The translations under genes were made by a program, and so were the position numbers. Shown here one piece after another: positions 9,004 through 18,056 of a stretch of DNA of 64,000 nucleotides. This DNA comes from Saccharomonospora marina XMU15 (GTDB lineage: Bacteria > Actinomycetota > Actinomycetes > Mycobacteriales > Pseudonocardiaceae). The first letter of the stretch is position 1. Each line of letters opens with the position of its first letter. The notes under the pieces are model-generated. The model ran no database searches. It had not been told where the DNA came from and saw only the letters and a list, made by a program, of their open reading frames with translations. The stretch spans positions 1,702,628 to 1,766,627 of the forward strand of contig NZ_CM001439.1 of assembly GCF_000244955.1 (NCBI RefSeq), written 5' to 3'.

Positions 9004-9927
9004 TCAGGATCCCTGGCGAACCGGCCTCGGCGCATGCCTGCCGAGGAAGGCGACCAGGCCGGGCGCGACCCGGCTGAAGAACTCCCCGTTGTGTTTGCCC
9101 TCGGCCGTGACCGCCACCTCAGGCTCGGCCGTGCGAATGAACCGGCGCGTCCCGGAGATGAACGGGTCTCGCGTGCCGCACCACACGCCGATCGGCACGT
9201 CGCCGATGTCCCGGATGTGACGCAGCGGATCCATCGAAGCCCAGTCGCGCGGGCCGTTGAAGGCGCGACGCTTGCGCATCTGCTGCCAGCTGGTCAGCAG
9301 GGCCGGGGAGATGACGCCGACCGCTCCCAGCGGGCTGCGCTGCTGCGCACGGCGCCTGGCATAGAGCAACGAGCCGAAACCGCCCATCGAGATGCCGGCG
9401 GATGCGAACGGGACTCCGCCCTCGCCGGACAGCCGTAGCTCCTTCAGCCAGTTGGGCACCTCGAACAGCAGCATGCCCATGGGGTCGTCGCCGGGCCGGT
9501 GCTCGTGCCAGTAGCTGTCACCGCCGTCGACGGCGAGGAAGCCGAACGCGGGCACCCTCCTGCGTGCCACCGCGTCGGCCAGGCACTGGGCCAGCCCGTC
9601 CGGAGCCGCCGTGCGCGCCGACCCGCGACGTCCGTGCAACAGCAGAGATATCGGCATTCCCGCCGGTGGGTTCCGGGTAGGCAGCGTCAGCGCCAACTCG
9701 ACCTCGCGGCCGCGAGCACGCGAGTAAACCCGTTCCAGCCGGGTGAAGCCGGCTCCCTGCAGCGGTGAGGATATGGTGATCGAGCTTCGCAACGCCCAGT
9801 CCAGCGACCGGGACCCCGCGCTGAACGACGCCACGCCCGCGGCCGCCATACCGCCCAGCGTCCCCAGCAGCAGGCCGCGCCTTCCGATCCGGTACCGCTT
9901 CGGCTCGTCGGTGTCCGCCGCCGACAC
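9004..9927 (-). CDS. Tat-exported alpha/beta-hydrolase, antigen-85-like esterase fold
   Basis: 307 residues. The N-terminus has a twin-arginine pattern (IGRRGLLLG, Arg16-Arg17) and a hydrophobic stretch ending near FSAGSRS, so it is likely exported folded. The nucleophile is in GISMGGFGSLLYA (GxSxGG, as in the esterase D/mycolyltransferase group); the probable acid is in GTRDPF and the His in EGKHNGEFF. No mycolyltransferase-specific motif is seen, so a general carboxylesterase is the safer call. The GTG start has GGGGTGG upstream. It lies 39 bp downstream of fdhD on the same strand. Confidence 0.8.
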   Translation of the reverse strand: MSAADTDEPKRYRIGRRGLLLGTLGGMAAAGVASFSAGSRSLDWALRSSITISSPLQGAGFTRLERVYSRARGREVELALTLPTRNPPAGMPISLLLHGRRGSARTAAPDGLAQCLADAVARRRVPAFGFLAVDGGDSYWHEHRPGDDPMGMLLFEVPNWLKELRLSGEGGVPFASAGISMGGFGSLLYARRRAQQRSPLGAVGVISPALLTSWQQMRKRRAFNGPRDWASMDPLRHIRDIGDVPIGVWCGTRDPFISGTRRFIRTAEPEVAVTAEGKHNGEFFSRVAPGLVAFLGRHAPRPVRQGS

Positions 9928-9966
9928 GCACCACCCCGCAAAGCTCGTTGTCGAACCGTGACGGCG

Positions 9967-10794
9967 TCAGCCTTCCATGATCCGCTTTTCGCCCGTGTAA
10001 AGGTTCATGCTCTGTCCCCGCAGGAAGCCGACGAGCGTCATCCCGTTCTCCTCCGCGAGTTCCACAGCAAGTGACGACGGTGCGGAGACCGCCGCGAGCA
10101 TCGGGATACCCGCCATGGCGGCCTTTTGCACCAGTTCGAAGGAGGCGCGGCCGGACACCAGCAACCCGCAGTCCGACAGCGGGACCCGGCGCTCCAGCAA
10201 TGCCCATCCCAGCACCTTGTCCACGGCGTTGTGCCTGCCGACGTCCTCCCGCACGGTCAGCAAGGACCCCTCCGAGGTGAACAGGCCGGCCGCGTGCAGC
10301 CCTCCGGTGGCCGCGAAAACTCGCTGCCGGGCGCGCAGCACGTCCGGCAGTTCGGCCAGCAGGTTCGGGGTGATGGTGAACGGCGAGCCCGAAGGCGAAT
10401 ACCTGGTCCTCAGTTTCACGGCGTCCAGCGCGGCCTTGCCGCACACGCCACAGGAAGAGGTGGTGTAGAAGTTGCGCTCGACCCCGGTCTCGGGCGGCGG
10501 CACGCCGTCGGCGAGCGCGATGTCGAGGACGTTGTAGGTGTTGCGGCCCTGATCGTCGAGGCTGTCGCAGTAGCGGGCGAGCGCGACGTCCTCGCTGTCA
10601 CCGATCACCCCTTCGGAGAGCAGGAAGCCGTGTGCGAGTTCGACGTCGTGTCCGGGAGTGCGCATGGTGACGGCGAGCGGCTTTCCTGAAACCCTGATCT
10701 CGAGCGGCTCCTCGGCCGCGAGGGCGTCCGGCCTGCGCCGCACGCCGTGCGAGGTCAACATCCGCACCGGCCTGCGTACCGTGACTCGGCCCAT
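9967..10794 (-). CDS. fdhD: Formate dehydrogenase accessory sulfurtransferase FdhD
   Basis: 275 residues, the normal length. FdhD passes sulfur from the IscS persulfide to the molybdenum cofactor of formate dehydrogenase. The transfer cysteines are in [10 protein letters not shown] (Cys115 and Cys118 from this start). Other family blocks are [13 protein letters not shown] and [19 protein letters not shown]. The frame is open 23 codons further, but the ATG at 10794 begins [13 protein letters not shown], has AGGAG upstream and fits family length. It is divergent from an oxalate/formate-family transporter, which suggests a shared role in formate metabolism. No formate dehydrogenase subunit is in the window. 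Confidence 0.93.
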   Translation of the reverse strand: MGRVTVRRPVRMLTSHGVRRRPDALAAEEPLEIRVSGKPLAVTMRTPGHDVELAHGFLLSEGVIGDSEDVALARYCDSLDDQGRNTYNVLDIALADGVPPPETGVERNFYTTSSCGVCGKAALDAVKLRTRYSPSGSPFTITPNLLAELPDVLRARQRVFAATGGLHAAGLFTSEGSLLTVREDVGRHNAVDKVLGWALLERRVPLSDCGLLVSGRASFELVQKAAMAGIPMLAAVSAPSSLAVELAEENGMTLVGFLRGQSMNLYTGEKRIMEG

Positions 10795-10853
10795 GGGGCA
10801 CCACTCCTCGCGATCCCAATATTCGACAGCTACTTGCTGTGTCCGCGTCGTTG

Positions 10854-10883
10854 CTGTATACATTCGCCGCGCGACGCATACAG
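10854..10883. promoter_or_regulatory. Inverted repeat in the fdhD / OFA-transporter divergent promoter
   Basis: CTGTATAC (10854-10861) and GCATACAG (10876-10883) are inverted copies with one mismatch, 14 nt apart, giving about two helical turns centre to centre. They sit in the 121-bp gap between the two divergent genes. The region is AT-richer than its surroundings. A regulator site serving both genes is plausible, but no regulator gene is adjacent. Confidence 0.4.
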
Positions 10884-10915
10884 TTAGACAGTATTCAGTC
10901 TACGGAGGTGCCGAA

Positions 10916-12283
10916 GTGGCACTCGGCTTCCTTGACCGTTCCCACAGCATCGCACCAGCGAACTGGAGTCGCTGGCTCATCCCACCCGCAGCGCTGTCCG
11001 TGCACCTGGCGATCGGGCAGGTCTACGCCTGGAGCGTGTTCAAACCTCCGCTCGAGGAAACACTCGGGCTGAGCGGAACGCAGAGTGCTCTACCCTTCCA
11101 GCTCGGCATCGTCATGCTGGGGCTGTCGGCGGCTTTCGGCGGGACACTGGTGGAGCGCAACGGGCCACGCTGGGCCATGTTCGTGGCGATGTCGTGCTTC
11201 TCGTCGGGCTTTCTCATCTCGGCGCTCGGCGTGGCGAGCTCGCAGTACTGGCTGGTCGTCCTCGGCTACGGGGTGGTCGGCGGGGTGGGGCTCGGGATCG
11301 GCTACATCTCGCCGGTCTCCACGCTGATCAAGTGGTTCCCCGACCGGCCGGGGATGGCCACGGGCATCGCCATCATGGGTTTCGGCGGCGGCGCGCTCAT
11401 CGCGTCGCCGTGGTCGAGCCAGATGTTGCAGTCCTTCGGCACCGACAACGCGGGGATCGCCACCACGTTCGCCGTCCACGGTGTGGTCTATGCCGTTTTC
11501 ATGTCGATGGGCGTACTGCTGGTGCGGGTTCCGGCGCAGGATTGGCGTCCCGCCGGGTGGAAGCCCGGAAACGGCGACAGCGGCAACGCGATGGTCACCA
11601 CGGCCAACGTGTCGGCCAACAACGCGCTACGCACGCCGCAGTTCTGGCTGCTGTGGCTCGTCCTGTGCCTCAACGTCACGGCGGGGATCGGCATTCTCGA
11701 GAAGGCCTCGCCGATGATCCGCGACTTCTTCGCCGAGACCTCGGTGCCCGTCGGCGCGGGTGCTGCCGCGGGTTTCGTGGCTTTGCTTTCGCTGACCAAC
11801 ATGTTGGGCCGCTTTGTCTGGTCGTCTACATCGGATATTGTCGGCAGGCGCAACATCTACCGGTTCTACCTCGGTGTCGGCGCACTGTTGTACCTGGTCA
11901 TCGCCTTGACGACGAACTCGTCGAAGATCGTTTTCATCCTCAGCGCGATGGTGATCCTTTCCTTCTACGGGGGCGGTTTCGCCACCATTCCCGCCTACCT
12001 TAAGGACCTGTTCGGCACCTACCAGGTCGGCGCCATCCACGGCAGGCTGCTCACCGCGTGGTCCACGGCGGGCGTGCTGGGGCCGCTGATCATCAATGCC
12101 ATCGCAGACAGCCAGGAGGCTGCGGGCAAGACCGGTCCAGCGCTCTACACCACGTCGCTGTTCATCATGATGGGCCTGCTCGTCGTCGGCTTCGTGGCCA
12201 ACGAACTGGTCCGGCCGGTCGATCCGAAATTCCACGAGCCGGTGGAGGACAACCCGCCGCTGTCCCGAAAGGAGTCGCAGTGA
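10916..12283 (+). CDS. OFA-family (oxalate/formate antiporter-like) MFS transporter
   Basis: 455 residues, 12 predicted helices. HLAIGQVYAWSVFKPPLEET near the N-terminus is the signature of the OFA subfamily, and GGGFATIPAYLKDLFGTYQV is the matching motif in the second half. The GTG at 10916 has GGAGGTG six nt upstream; the frame is open before it but that part lies in the fdhD leader. The stop overlaps the next small gene (GTGA). With fdhD next door, formate or another short carboxylate is the likely cargo; oxalate cannot be excluded. Confidence 0.88.
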   Translation: MALGFLDRSHSIAPANWSRWLIPPAALSVHLAIGQVYAWSVFKPPLEETLGLSGTQSALPFQLGIVMLGLSAAFGGTLVERNGPRWAMFVAMSCFSSGFLISALGVASSQYWLVVLGYGVVGGVGLGIGYISPVSTLIKWFPDRPGMATGIAIMGFGGGALIASPWSSQMLQSFGTDNAGIATTFAVHGVVYAVFMSMGVLLVRVPAQDWRPAGWKPGNGDSGNAMVTTANVSANNALRTPQFWLLWLVLCLNVTAGIGILEKASPMIRDFFAETSVPVGAGAAAGFVALLSLTNMLGRFVWSSTSDIVGRRNIYRFYLGVGALLYLVIALTTNSSKIVFILSAMVILSFYGGGFATIPAYLKDLFGTYQVGAIHGRLLTAWSTAGVLGPLIINAIADSQEAAGKTGPALYTTSLFIMMGLLVVGFVANELVRPVDPKFHEPVEDNPPLSRKESQ

Positions 12284-12408
12284 GCGAGCAGACGACGGCT
12301 CAGCGCCGTGCCGGGCTACTGGTGCTGGTGTGGGCCTGGGTGGGACTGCCGTTCGCCTACGGGGTGTACGAACTCGTCCGCAAGGTATTGCAGCTGATCG
12401 GCGGTTGA
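12280..12408 (+). CDS. 42-residue single-helix partner of the OFA transporter
   Basis: The GTG at 12280 overlaps the transporter's TGA. The product starts VSEQTTAQRRAG and has one hydrophobic helix (LLVLVWAWVGLPFAYGVYEL) ending in KVLQLIGG. Proteins of this size and position, called MFS transporter small subunit, accompany OFA transporters in many genomes. Overlap and helix content indicate a membrane companion that binds or stabilises the transporter. AAAGGAG lies six nt before the GTG. Confidence 0.75.
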   Translation: MSEQTTAQRRAGLLVLVWAWVGLPFAYGVYELVRKVLQLIGG

Positions 12409-12514
12409 CACAGCAGTCGGTTCGGGCCCGGCGGGTCGCCCGCCACGGGAAGTGCTCACCCGCCTGCTGTGCCGGTGGTCCCTTCGCGTGACGGCGCGAG
12501 CCGCCGGGCCCGGC

Positions 12515-12520
12515 TAGGCT
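12515..12520 (+). promoter_or_regulatory. -10 element of a leaderless promoter for the GPP34 gene
   Basis: TAGGCT, then seven bases, then the ATG at 12528. This spacing puts transcription start at or next to the start codon. There is no Shine-Dalgarno sequence. Confidence 0.6.
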
Positions 12521-12527
12521 TTGCGGC

Positions 12528-13202
12528 ATGCTCATCGCCGAAGACCTGCTGCTGCTGCTGTTCGACGACAAGGCAGGAAAGCCCGTCGACGGGGTCTCGA
12601 ATCTCGAGTACTCCCTGGCCGGGGCGGTACTGATCGAGTTGGCCATGCTCGGCCGCATCGATGTGACAACCGATGCCGACGAGGGCAAGGCCGGCAGAAT
12701 GGTGATCCGGGACAGTACGCCCACCGGCGAGGCGACGCTGGACGACGCCCTCGCCACCATGTCCAAAATGGAGGGCAAGAAGCCGAAGGACGTCATCGGT
12801 CCGCTGGCCAGGGGCGGACTCTCGCGGCAGCTGCTGGACGGCCTCGTGCAACGGGGGATCCTGCGACGGGAGCAGGGCAGGGTGCTGGGACTCTTCCCCA
12901 CCACCCGCTGGCCTGCCGAGGACTCACGACACGAGCAGCGGACAAGGGCGGAACTCAACCGCGTACTGGTCGACGGGCACCAGCCCAACGAACGCACGAC
13001 GGCGCTTGTCGCATTGCTCGCGGGTATGGGGGTGACCAAGCAGGTCGTCGGTGGCAGGGACCCGCGGCTGGTCGAGCGAAGGGCCACCGAGATCGCCGAG
13101 GGCAACTGGGCGGGCGACGCGCTACGCAGGGCCGTCGAGGAGATCACCTCCGCCGTCATGGCCGCGCTGTTCGTCCCCACGATCGTCACCGGCGCGACGT
13201 AG
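12528..13202 (+). CDS. GPP34 (GOLPH3-like) family phosphoprotein
   Basis: 224 residues. LIAEDLLLLLFDDKAGKP at the start, SLAGAVLIELAMLGRIDV, and the later TTRWPAEDSRHEQRTR are GPP34/GOLPH3 family features. The eukaryotic relatives bind phosphatidylinositol-4-phosphate at the Golgi. The bacterial role is unknown, though actinobacteria often carry several copies. No hydrophobic helix is evident, so it is probably a peripheral membrane or cytosolic protein. The gene appears leaderless. Its 3' end overlaps the convergent MFS gene by 17 bp. Confidence 0.88.
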   Translation: MLIAEDLLLLLFDDKAGKPVDGVSNLEYSLAGAVLIELAMLGRIDVTTDADEGKAGRMVIRDSTPTGEATLDDALATMSKMEGKKPKDVIGPLARGGLSRQLLDGLVQRGILRREQGRVLGLFPTTRWPAEDSRHEQRTRAELNRVLVDGHQPNERTTALVALLAGMGVTKQVVGGRDPRLVERRATEIAEGNWAGDALRRAVEEITSAVMAALFVPTIVTGAT

Positions 13203-14400
13203 CCCGCGACTGCTGCCGCAGGCCACGGTCGACCAGCGTGACCACCAGCAGGGCCACGGCGATCAGCAGCAGCGCCAGCGCCATCCGGTGCAGCCCCGCC
13301 GCGCTCGGGTGCTCGCCGAAGCACACCGCGATCAGCGCGGAAGCGGCCACGGCGCCGACGTACTGGGCGGTGCGGAAGAACCCGCTGGCCGTCCCGATCA
13401 GTCCAGCGCCTGCCTGGCTGTACAACGCGGTCTGGTTGGTCACGCTCGTCAGGCCCTGCGCGAGGCCGAACATCGCGGCCACCGCTACGAGTATCCCGGT
13501 CCACGAACTCGGCTGCACCGCCAGCAGCAATCCGGAGCCGCCCGCAAGTGCCAGCACCGACAGCACCAGGCGTGCCCGCAGCCCGCTCGCGCGCCCGGAA
13601 AGGGCGGCGGCGCCCATCGCGACGGCCGACATGGGCAGTAGCAGCAGCCCCGCGGCAACCTCCGACAGCCCCCGGTCGGCCTGTAGCCACTGGACGTAGC
13701 CGAACATGATCGTGTAGATCGCCAGGAAGGCAAGGGCCTGGCGGAGATAGGTGCGCAGTATCGGGCCGTTGGTGAGCACCCCACGCACATCGAGGCGGGA
13801 ACGCGCCCGGGGCGCGGGTCGATCCGCGGGCAGCCACAGCCACGCCAGCACCATGGCGCCGACGGCCAGCGGGATGTTGACCGCGAAGATGGCGGGCCAG
13901 CCGAAGAAGCCGGTCAGCGCGCCGCCGAGAGTGGGGCCGACGACCATGATGGTCTGGGCCGAGATCGACAGCACCGCCAGCACTCCCGCGGGAACACCCG
14001 CTCCGGTGGCGTCGGACTGCCTGCGAAGTACGGCCATCGCGGCGGGGAACCCCGCGCAGGTGCCGAAGCCGAGCAGCATGCGCACCCCGATCAGCCAGTC
14101 GAGGGAGAGCGCGAATGTGCCTGCCAGGCCGGCCGCGGCGACGGCGGCCGCACCCCCGAGCAGGACCCGGCGCGGCCCCCACTTGTCGACCAGTACGCCC
14201 GCGATCGGCTGACCGATCGCGGTAGCGAGGTAGAGGCTGGTGATCAGCCAAGCCGTTTCGGCGGGTCCGGCGTCGAACGTCCGACCGATGGGTACCAGCG
14301 CGACCGCGATCATCGTCGAGTTGATCGGGTTGAGCACCGCGCTGGCGACCAGCGGAGCGACCAGCCGCGCACCGATGACGGGTTTCGTCGTGGTGGTCAT
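13186..14400 (-). CDS. MFS efflux transporter under MarR control
   Basis: 404 residues, about 12 helices. WLITSLYLATAIGQPIAGVL followed by DKWGPRRVLL is the motif A region of drug:H+ antiporters, and GPTLGGALTGFFGW is motif C, an antiporter marker. The ATG at 14400 shares its A with the TGA of the upstream marR-like gene (TGATG), so translation is coupled. An operon of a MarR regulator and an efflux pump usually responds to a toxic phenolic or antibiotic ligand. The substrate cannot be read from sequence. Confidence 0.88.
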   Translation of the reverse strand: MTTTTKPVIGARLVAPLVASAVLNPINSTMIAVALVPIGRTFDAGPAETAWLITSLYLATAIGQPIAGVLVDKWGPRRVLLGGAAAVAAAGLAGTFALSLDWLIGVRMLLGFGTCAGFPAAMAVLRRQSDATGAGVPAGVLAVLSISAQTIMVVGPTLGGALTGFFGWPAIFAVNIPLAVGAMVLAWLWLPADRPAPRARSRLDVRGVLTNGPILRTYLRQALAFLAIYTIMFGYVQWLQADRGLSEVAAGLLLLPMSAVAMGAAALSGRASGLRARLVLSVLALAGGSGLLLAVQPSSWTGILVAVAAMFGLAQGLTSVTNQTALYSQAGAGLIGTASGFFRTAQYVGAVAASALIAVCFGEHPSAAGLHRMALALLLIAVALLVVTLVDRGLRQQSRATSRR

Positions 14401-14837
14401 CAACGCTGGGCGAGCCTGCGCAGCAGCGGCAGTGCCTCGGCCAGCCGGTCCCGTTCCTGCTGTGTGAAGTCCTCGGCGAGCGCCGCGGCCAGCCACTCGT
14501 CGCGGTGTTGGTGCACGCCGAGCACGGTCTTCGTGCCCAGCTCCGAAAGTGAGATCACGGTGCGGCGACCGTCGTCGGGGTCTCTGCTGCGGTTCAGGTA
14601 GCCCAGCTCGTCGAGTGCGGCCAGCGTGGCCGACATCGACTGCTGCCTGACGTGTTCGGCGGTCGCCAACTCGGCCTGCGTGGCCGGTCCTTCCCTGTGC
14701 AGCCTGCCGAGCACGGCCGACTGGGTTGGGGTGAGCACGCCCGCGTTGTCGACCTGGCGAAGCCGTCGTAGTAGCTGACCGATCGCGCCGCGCAGTTGTC
14801 CGGCCAGTTCGGCCACCGAAGGAGGGACACCAGTCAT
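14400..14837 (-). CDS. MarR-family transcriptional regulator
   Basis: 145 residues with the usual winged-helix core: [20 protein letters not shown], then [25 protein letters not shown], and the wing [19 protein letters not shown]. Flanking helices at both ends would form the dimer. It is the first gene of a two-gene operon with the efflux pump. The ATG at 14837 is six nt downstream of a TAGGCT, so the mRNA is probably leaderless, and a palindrome lies just upstream of that element, as expected for autorepression. Confidence 0.93.
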   Translation of the reverse strand: MTGVPPSVAELAGQLRGAIGQLLRRLRQVDNAGVLTPTQSAVLGRLHREGPATQAELATAEHVRQQSMSATLAALDELGYLNRSRDPDDGRRTVISLSELGTKTVLGVHQHRDEWLAAALAEDFTQQERDRLAEALPLLRRLAQR

Positions 14838-14843
14838 GCCATC

Positions 14844-14868
14844 AGCCTAGACTGTGCAGTTCCAACTG
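14844..14868 (-). promoter_or_regulatory. marR leaderless promoter with overlapping operator
   Basis: On the reverse strand TAGGCT (14849-14844) is the -10. CAGTTCCAACTG (14857-14868), a perfect palindrome of two CAGTT arms with a 2-nt spacer, lies directly upstream between the -10 and the expected -35. A dimeric MarR protein bound there would block polymerase. The palindrome is also 38 bp upstream of the valS -10, so it might affect that promoter too. Confidence 0.6.
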
Positions 14869-14906
14869 TGTATCGGAGCACCGTGCAGGTCGGCGCGGCG
14901 GGTTCG

Positions 14907-14912
14907 TAGACT
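14907..14912 (+). promoter_or_regulatory. -10 element of valS promoter
   Basis: TAGACT, eight bases before the GTG at 14921. The position favours GTG 14921 over the TTG at 14912, which lies inside the -10 itself. Confidence 0.5.
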
Positions 14913-14920
14913 TGTCGGCT

Positions 14921-17551
14921 GTGACGGAGAACGCGGCTCAGCAGCAAACCGACCTGCCCAGCGCCTGGAACCCGGCCGACGAGGAGGCCGGGATCTACCA
15001 GCGCTGGGTAGCCGCAGGCTATTTCGAGGCGGACTCGGCCTCGAAGAAGCCGCCCTTCACCATCGTGCTGCCGCCCCCCAACGTCACCGGCAGCTTGCAC
15101 ATGGGCCACGCCCTCAACCACACGCTGATGGACGCCCTCACCCGCCGCAGGCGTATGCAGGGATACGAGGTGCTCTGGCTGCCGGGCATGGACCATGCGG
15201 GCATCGCCACCCAGAACGTCGTCGAGCGCGAACTGGCGAACGAGGGGATGTCGCGACACGACCTGGGCAGGGAGCGCTTCGTCGAGCGGGTCTGGGAGTG
15301 GAAGGCCGAGTACGGCGGCAAGATCCTCGACCAGATGAAGCGGCTCGGTGACGGCGTCGACTGGTCGCGCGAGCGCTTCACCATGGACGACGGGCTTTCC
15401 CGCGCCGTGCAGACGATGTTCAAGAAGCTCTACGACGACGGCCTCATCTACCGTGCCGAGCGCATCATCAACTGGTGCCCGCGCTGCCAGACGGCGCTTT
15501 CCGACATCGAGGTGGATCACTCCGACGACGACGGCGAGCTTGTCTCCATCCGCTACGGCGAAGGCGACAACGCCATCGTGGTGGCCACCACCCGCGCCGA
15601 GACCATGCTCGGTGACACCGCCGTCGCCGTGCACCCCGACGACGAGCGCTACAGCCACCTCGTCGGCACCGAGGTGGAACTGCCGCTCACCGGCCGCCGT
15701 ATCCCGATCGTCGCCGACGAGCACGTCGACCCCGAGTTCGGCTCCGGCGCGGTCAAGGTGACGCCCGCACACGACCCCAACGACTTCGAGATCGGCAGGC
15801 GGCACGGCCTGCCCATGCCGTCCATCATGGACGAACGGGCGGTGATCACCGTGCCGGGCCCGTTCGAGGACATGGACCGGTTCGAGGCAAGGCCCGCCGT
15901 CGTCGCGGCGCTGCGCGAGCAGGGCAGGATCCTCGCGGAGAAGCGCCCCTACGTGCACGCCGTCGGCCACTGTTCCCGCTGCGACACCGTCGTCGAGCCG
16001 AGGTTGTCGCTGCAGTGGTGGGTGAAGGTCGAGCCGCTGGCACGTGCGGCTGGCGAGGCGGTGCGGGACGGGCGCACCCTCGTGCATCCGCCGGAACTCG
16101 CCAAGCGCTATTTCGACTGGGTCGACAACATGCACGACTGGACGATCTCTCGCCAGCTGTGGTGGGGCCACCGCATCCCGGTGTGGTACGGCCCGAACGG
16201 CGAGATGGTCTGTGTCGGACCCGACGAGGAACCGCCGACAGGCGAGGGCTGGCAGCAGGACCCGGATGTGCTGGACACCTGGTTCTCCTCAGGGCTGTGG
16301 CCGTTCTCCACGATGGGCTGGCCGCAGCGTACCGACGACCTGGCCAAGTTCTATCCCACCAGTGTGCTGTCCACCGGCTACGACATCCTGTTCTTCTGGG
16401 TGGCCAGGATGATGATGTTCGGCCTGTACGCCATGGACGGGGTGCAGCCGTTCGACCACATCTACCTGCACGGCCTGATCCGCGACGCCAGTGGCAAGAA
16501 GATGTCGAAGTCGCGGGGCAACGTGATCGACCCGCTGGACTGGATGGACCGGTTCGGCGCGGACGCCACCCGATTCACGCTGGCAAGGGGAGCCAACCCC
16601 GGCGCGGACATGGCACTGGCCGAGGAATGGGCCGCCGGTTCGCGCAACTTCTGCACGAAGCTGTGGAACGCCAGCCGGTTCGCCATCATGAACGGTGCGA
16701 GCGTCGAGCAGCCGTTGCCTGGTCCGGACCAGCTCACCGAGGCCGACCGCTGGATACTGGGAAGGCTCGGCACGGTGGTTTCCGAGGCCGACGAGCTGAT
16801 CGAGGACTTCCAGTTCGCCAAGGCAACCAACCTGCTCTACCACTTCACCTGGGACGAGCTGTGCGACTGGTACCTGGAGTTGGCCAAGGTGCAGCTCGCG
16901 GGCGAGCAGGCGGACTCGACAAGGCTCGTGCTCGGGCACGTGTTGGACACCGTGCTGCGGCTGCTGCACCCGTTCATTCCGTTCATCACCGAGCGGCTGT
17001 GGATCACGCTGACCGGCGGCGAGTCGCTGGTGGTCGCGGGCTGGCCGATCCCGGCCGAGCTGGGCCTGCCATCGCCCGATCCGCAGGCCGACGCCCGTAT
17101 CGAGGACGTGCAGAAGCTGGTCACCGAGATCCGCCGGTTCCGTTCCGACCAGGGGCTGAAGCCGGGGCAGCGGGTGGCGACCCGGCTGGTCGGTCCCGGC
17201 TTCGCGGCGCTCGCCGACCACGAAGGCGCGGTGCGCGCACTCGCACGGCTGAGCGAGGCGGGGGAGGGCTTCACGGCCACGGCGTCGCTGGAGGTGGCGC
17301 TGTCAGCGGGCATGGTGACCGTCGAGGTGGACACCTCGGGGACGATCGACGTGGCCGCCGAACGCAAGCGCTTGCTGAAGGACCTGGCAGCGGCGGAGAA
17401 GGAGCTCAAGCAGACCGAGGGCAAGCTGGGCAACCAGGCGTTCCTGGAGAAGGCGCCCGCGGATGTGGTGGACAAGATTCGCGCCCGCCGGGACACCGCC
17501 GCGGCCGATATCGAGCGCATCAACGCCAGGTTGTCGAGCCTTCCCGCCTGA
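14921..17551 (+). CDS. valS: Valyl-tRNA synthetase
   Basis: 876 residues, class I. It charges tRNA-Val and edits mischarged threonine. The HIGH motif is HMGH at 60-63 ([12 protein letters not shown]) and the KMSKS loop is at 527-531 ([10 protein letters not shown]). The editing insertion lies between them with [18 protein letters not shown]. The C-terminal ~60 residues form a coiled-coil arm ending [23 protein letters not shown] 14921 was chosen because the alternative TTG overlaps the -10. It is the first gene of the conserved valS-folC block, here interrupted by repeats, a ferredoxin and a methyltransferase. Confidence 0.96.
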   Translation: MTENAAQQQTDLPSAWNPADEEAGIYQRWVAAGYFEADSASKKPPFTIVLPPPNVTGSLHMGHALNHTLMDALTRRRRMQGYEVLWLPGMDHAGIATQNVVERELANEGMSRHDLGRERFVERVWEWKAEYGGKILDQMKRLGDGVDWSRERFTMDDGLSRAVQTMFKKLYDDGLIYRAERIINWCPRCQTALSDIEVDHSDDDGELVSIRYGEGDNAIVVATTRAETMLGDTAVAVHPDDERYSHLVGTEVELPLTGRRIPIVADEHVDPEFGSGAVKVTPAHDPNDFEIGRRHGLPMPSIMDERAVITVPGPFEDMDRFEARPAVVAALREQGRILAEKRPYVHAVGHCSRCDTVVEPRLSLQWWVKVEPLARAAGEAVRDGRTLVHPPELAKRYFDWVDNMHDWTISRQLWWGHRIPVWYGPNGEMVCVGPDEEPPTGEGWQQDPDVLDTWFSSGLWPFSTMGWPQRTDDLAKFYPTSVLSTGYDILFFWVARMMMFGLYAMDGVQPFDHIYLHGLIRDASGKKMSKSRGNVIDPLDWMDRFGADATRFTLARGANPGADMALAEEWAAGSRNFCTKLWNASRFAIMNGASVEQPLPGPDQLTEADRWILGRLGTVVSEADELIEDFQFAKATNLLYHFTWDELCDWYLELAKVQLAGEQADSTRLVLGHVLDTVLRLLHPFIPFITERLWITLTGGESLVVAGWPIPAELGLPSPDPQADARIEDVQKLVTEIRRFRSDQGLKPGQRVATRLVGPGFAALADHEGAVRALARLSEAGEGFTATASLEVALSAGMVTVEVDTSGTIDVAAERKRLLKDLAAAEKELKQTEGKLGNQAFLEKAPADVVDKIRARRDTAAADIERINARLSSLPA

Positions 17552-17571
17552 CGCCGCGAGCCCCCCGTCCA

Positions 17572-17719
17572 GGACCGCGAGTGCTGCGTTCGGGACCGCG
17601 AGTGCTGCGTTCGGGACCGCGAGTGCTGCGTTCGGGACCGCGAGTGCTGCGTTCGGGACCGCGAGTGCTGCGTTCAGAGCCCTGAGCTCTGCGCCCCCGT
17701 ACCGCGAATTCCGCATTCG
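17572..17719. repeat. 21-bp tandem array, forward type
   Basis: Five near-perfect copies of GGACCGCGAGTGCTGCGTTCG fill 17572-17676, exact except for the last base of copy five. Two diverged copies follow (17677-17698 and 17699-17719). The unit is a multiple of three and reads open in several frames, but starts are lacking and the valS stop precedes it. Together with the array at 17748 it fills most of the 313 bp between valS and the ferredoxin gene. Confidence 0.95.
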
Positions 17720-17747
17720 GCGGCCCGGTCCGGCTTCGCCCGCGAGA

Positions 17748-17831
17748 GGGGAACTTGCGGACGGGAACGGGGAACTCGCGGGCAGGAGCGGGGGACTCGC
17801 GGGCAGGAGCGGGGGACTCGCGGCGGAGGTG
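17748..17831. repeat. 21-bp tandem array, reverse type
   Basis: Units at 17748-17768, 17769-17789, 17790-17810 and a partial 17811-17831, typified by GGGGGACTCGCGGGCAGGAGC. Each contains ACTCGCG, the complement of the CGCGAGT found in every unit of the array just upstream. The two arrays therefore face each other with the same period and a shared inverted core. This could let the transcript fold arm to arm. Confidence 0.9.
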
Positions 17832-17852
17832 CGCGGGTGGTGGGACGCGTGG

Positions 17853-17858
17853 TAGGCA
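17853..17858 (+). promoter_or_regulatory. -10 element of the ferredoxin promoter
   Basis: TAGGCA, six bases before the GTG at 17865, which fits a leaderless message. It begins immediately after the repeat arrays. Confidence 0.45.
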
Positions 17859-17864
17859 GGGACC

Positions 17865-18056
17865 GTGATCGAAGCCGACCGAGACATCTGCATCGCCGCC
17901 GGGGTCTGCGCGATGACCGCGCCGGACGTGTTCGACCAGGACGACGACGGCATAGTGGTGCTGCGTACCGACAACCCCGGACCCGACAACGCCGAAGCCG
18001 CGCGGGAGGCCGTGGACTCGTGCCCGTCAGGGGCGCTCAGGCTGCGCGATACGTGA
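17865..18056 (+). CDS. [3Fe-4S] ferredoxin, P450-partner type
   Basis: 63 residues. Cysteines are at 9, 15 and 53 in the pattern C-x5-C...CP (DICIAAGVCAM and DSCPSGAL). The fourth ligand of a 4Fe-4S site is absent (Ala at the middle position of the first loop), so a [3Fe-4S] cluster is expected. Ferredoxins of this form feed electrons to cytochrome P450s in actinobacteria. No P450 or reductase gene is adjacent. The last 30 bp overlap the convergent methyltransferase gene. Confidence 0.9.
   Translation: MIEADRDICIAAGVCAMTAPDVFDQDDDGIVVLRTDNPGPDNAEAAREAVDSCPSGALRLRDT

Noticed and set aside
9004-9927. Antigen 85 mycolyltransferase
   Set aside because: GxSxGG esterase fold only; the genus-level content does not require mycolates and no Ag85-specific loop is recognisable.
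11627-14251. 874-codon reverse frame across the OFA transporter, GPP34 and MFS genes
   Set aside because: Crosses three well-supported genes and contains only low-complexity Arg/Pro sequence.
17572-17831. CRISPR array
   Set aside because: Units are contiguous with no spacers and no cas genes are present; this is a simple tandem array.
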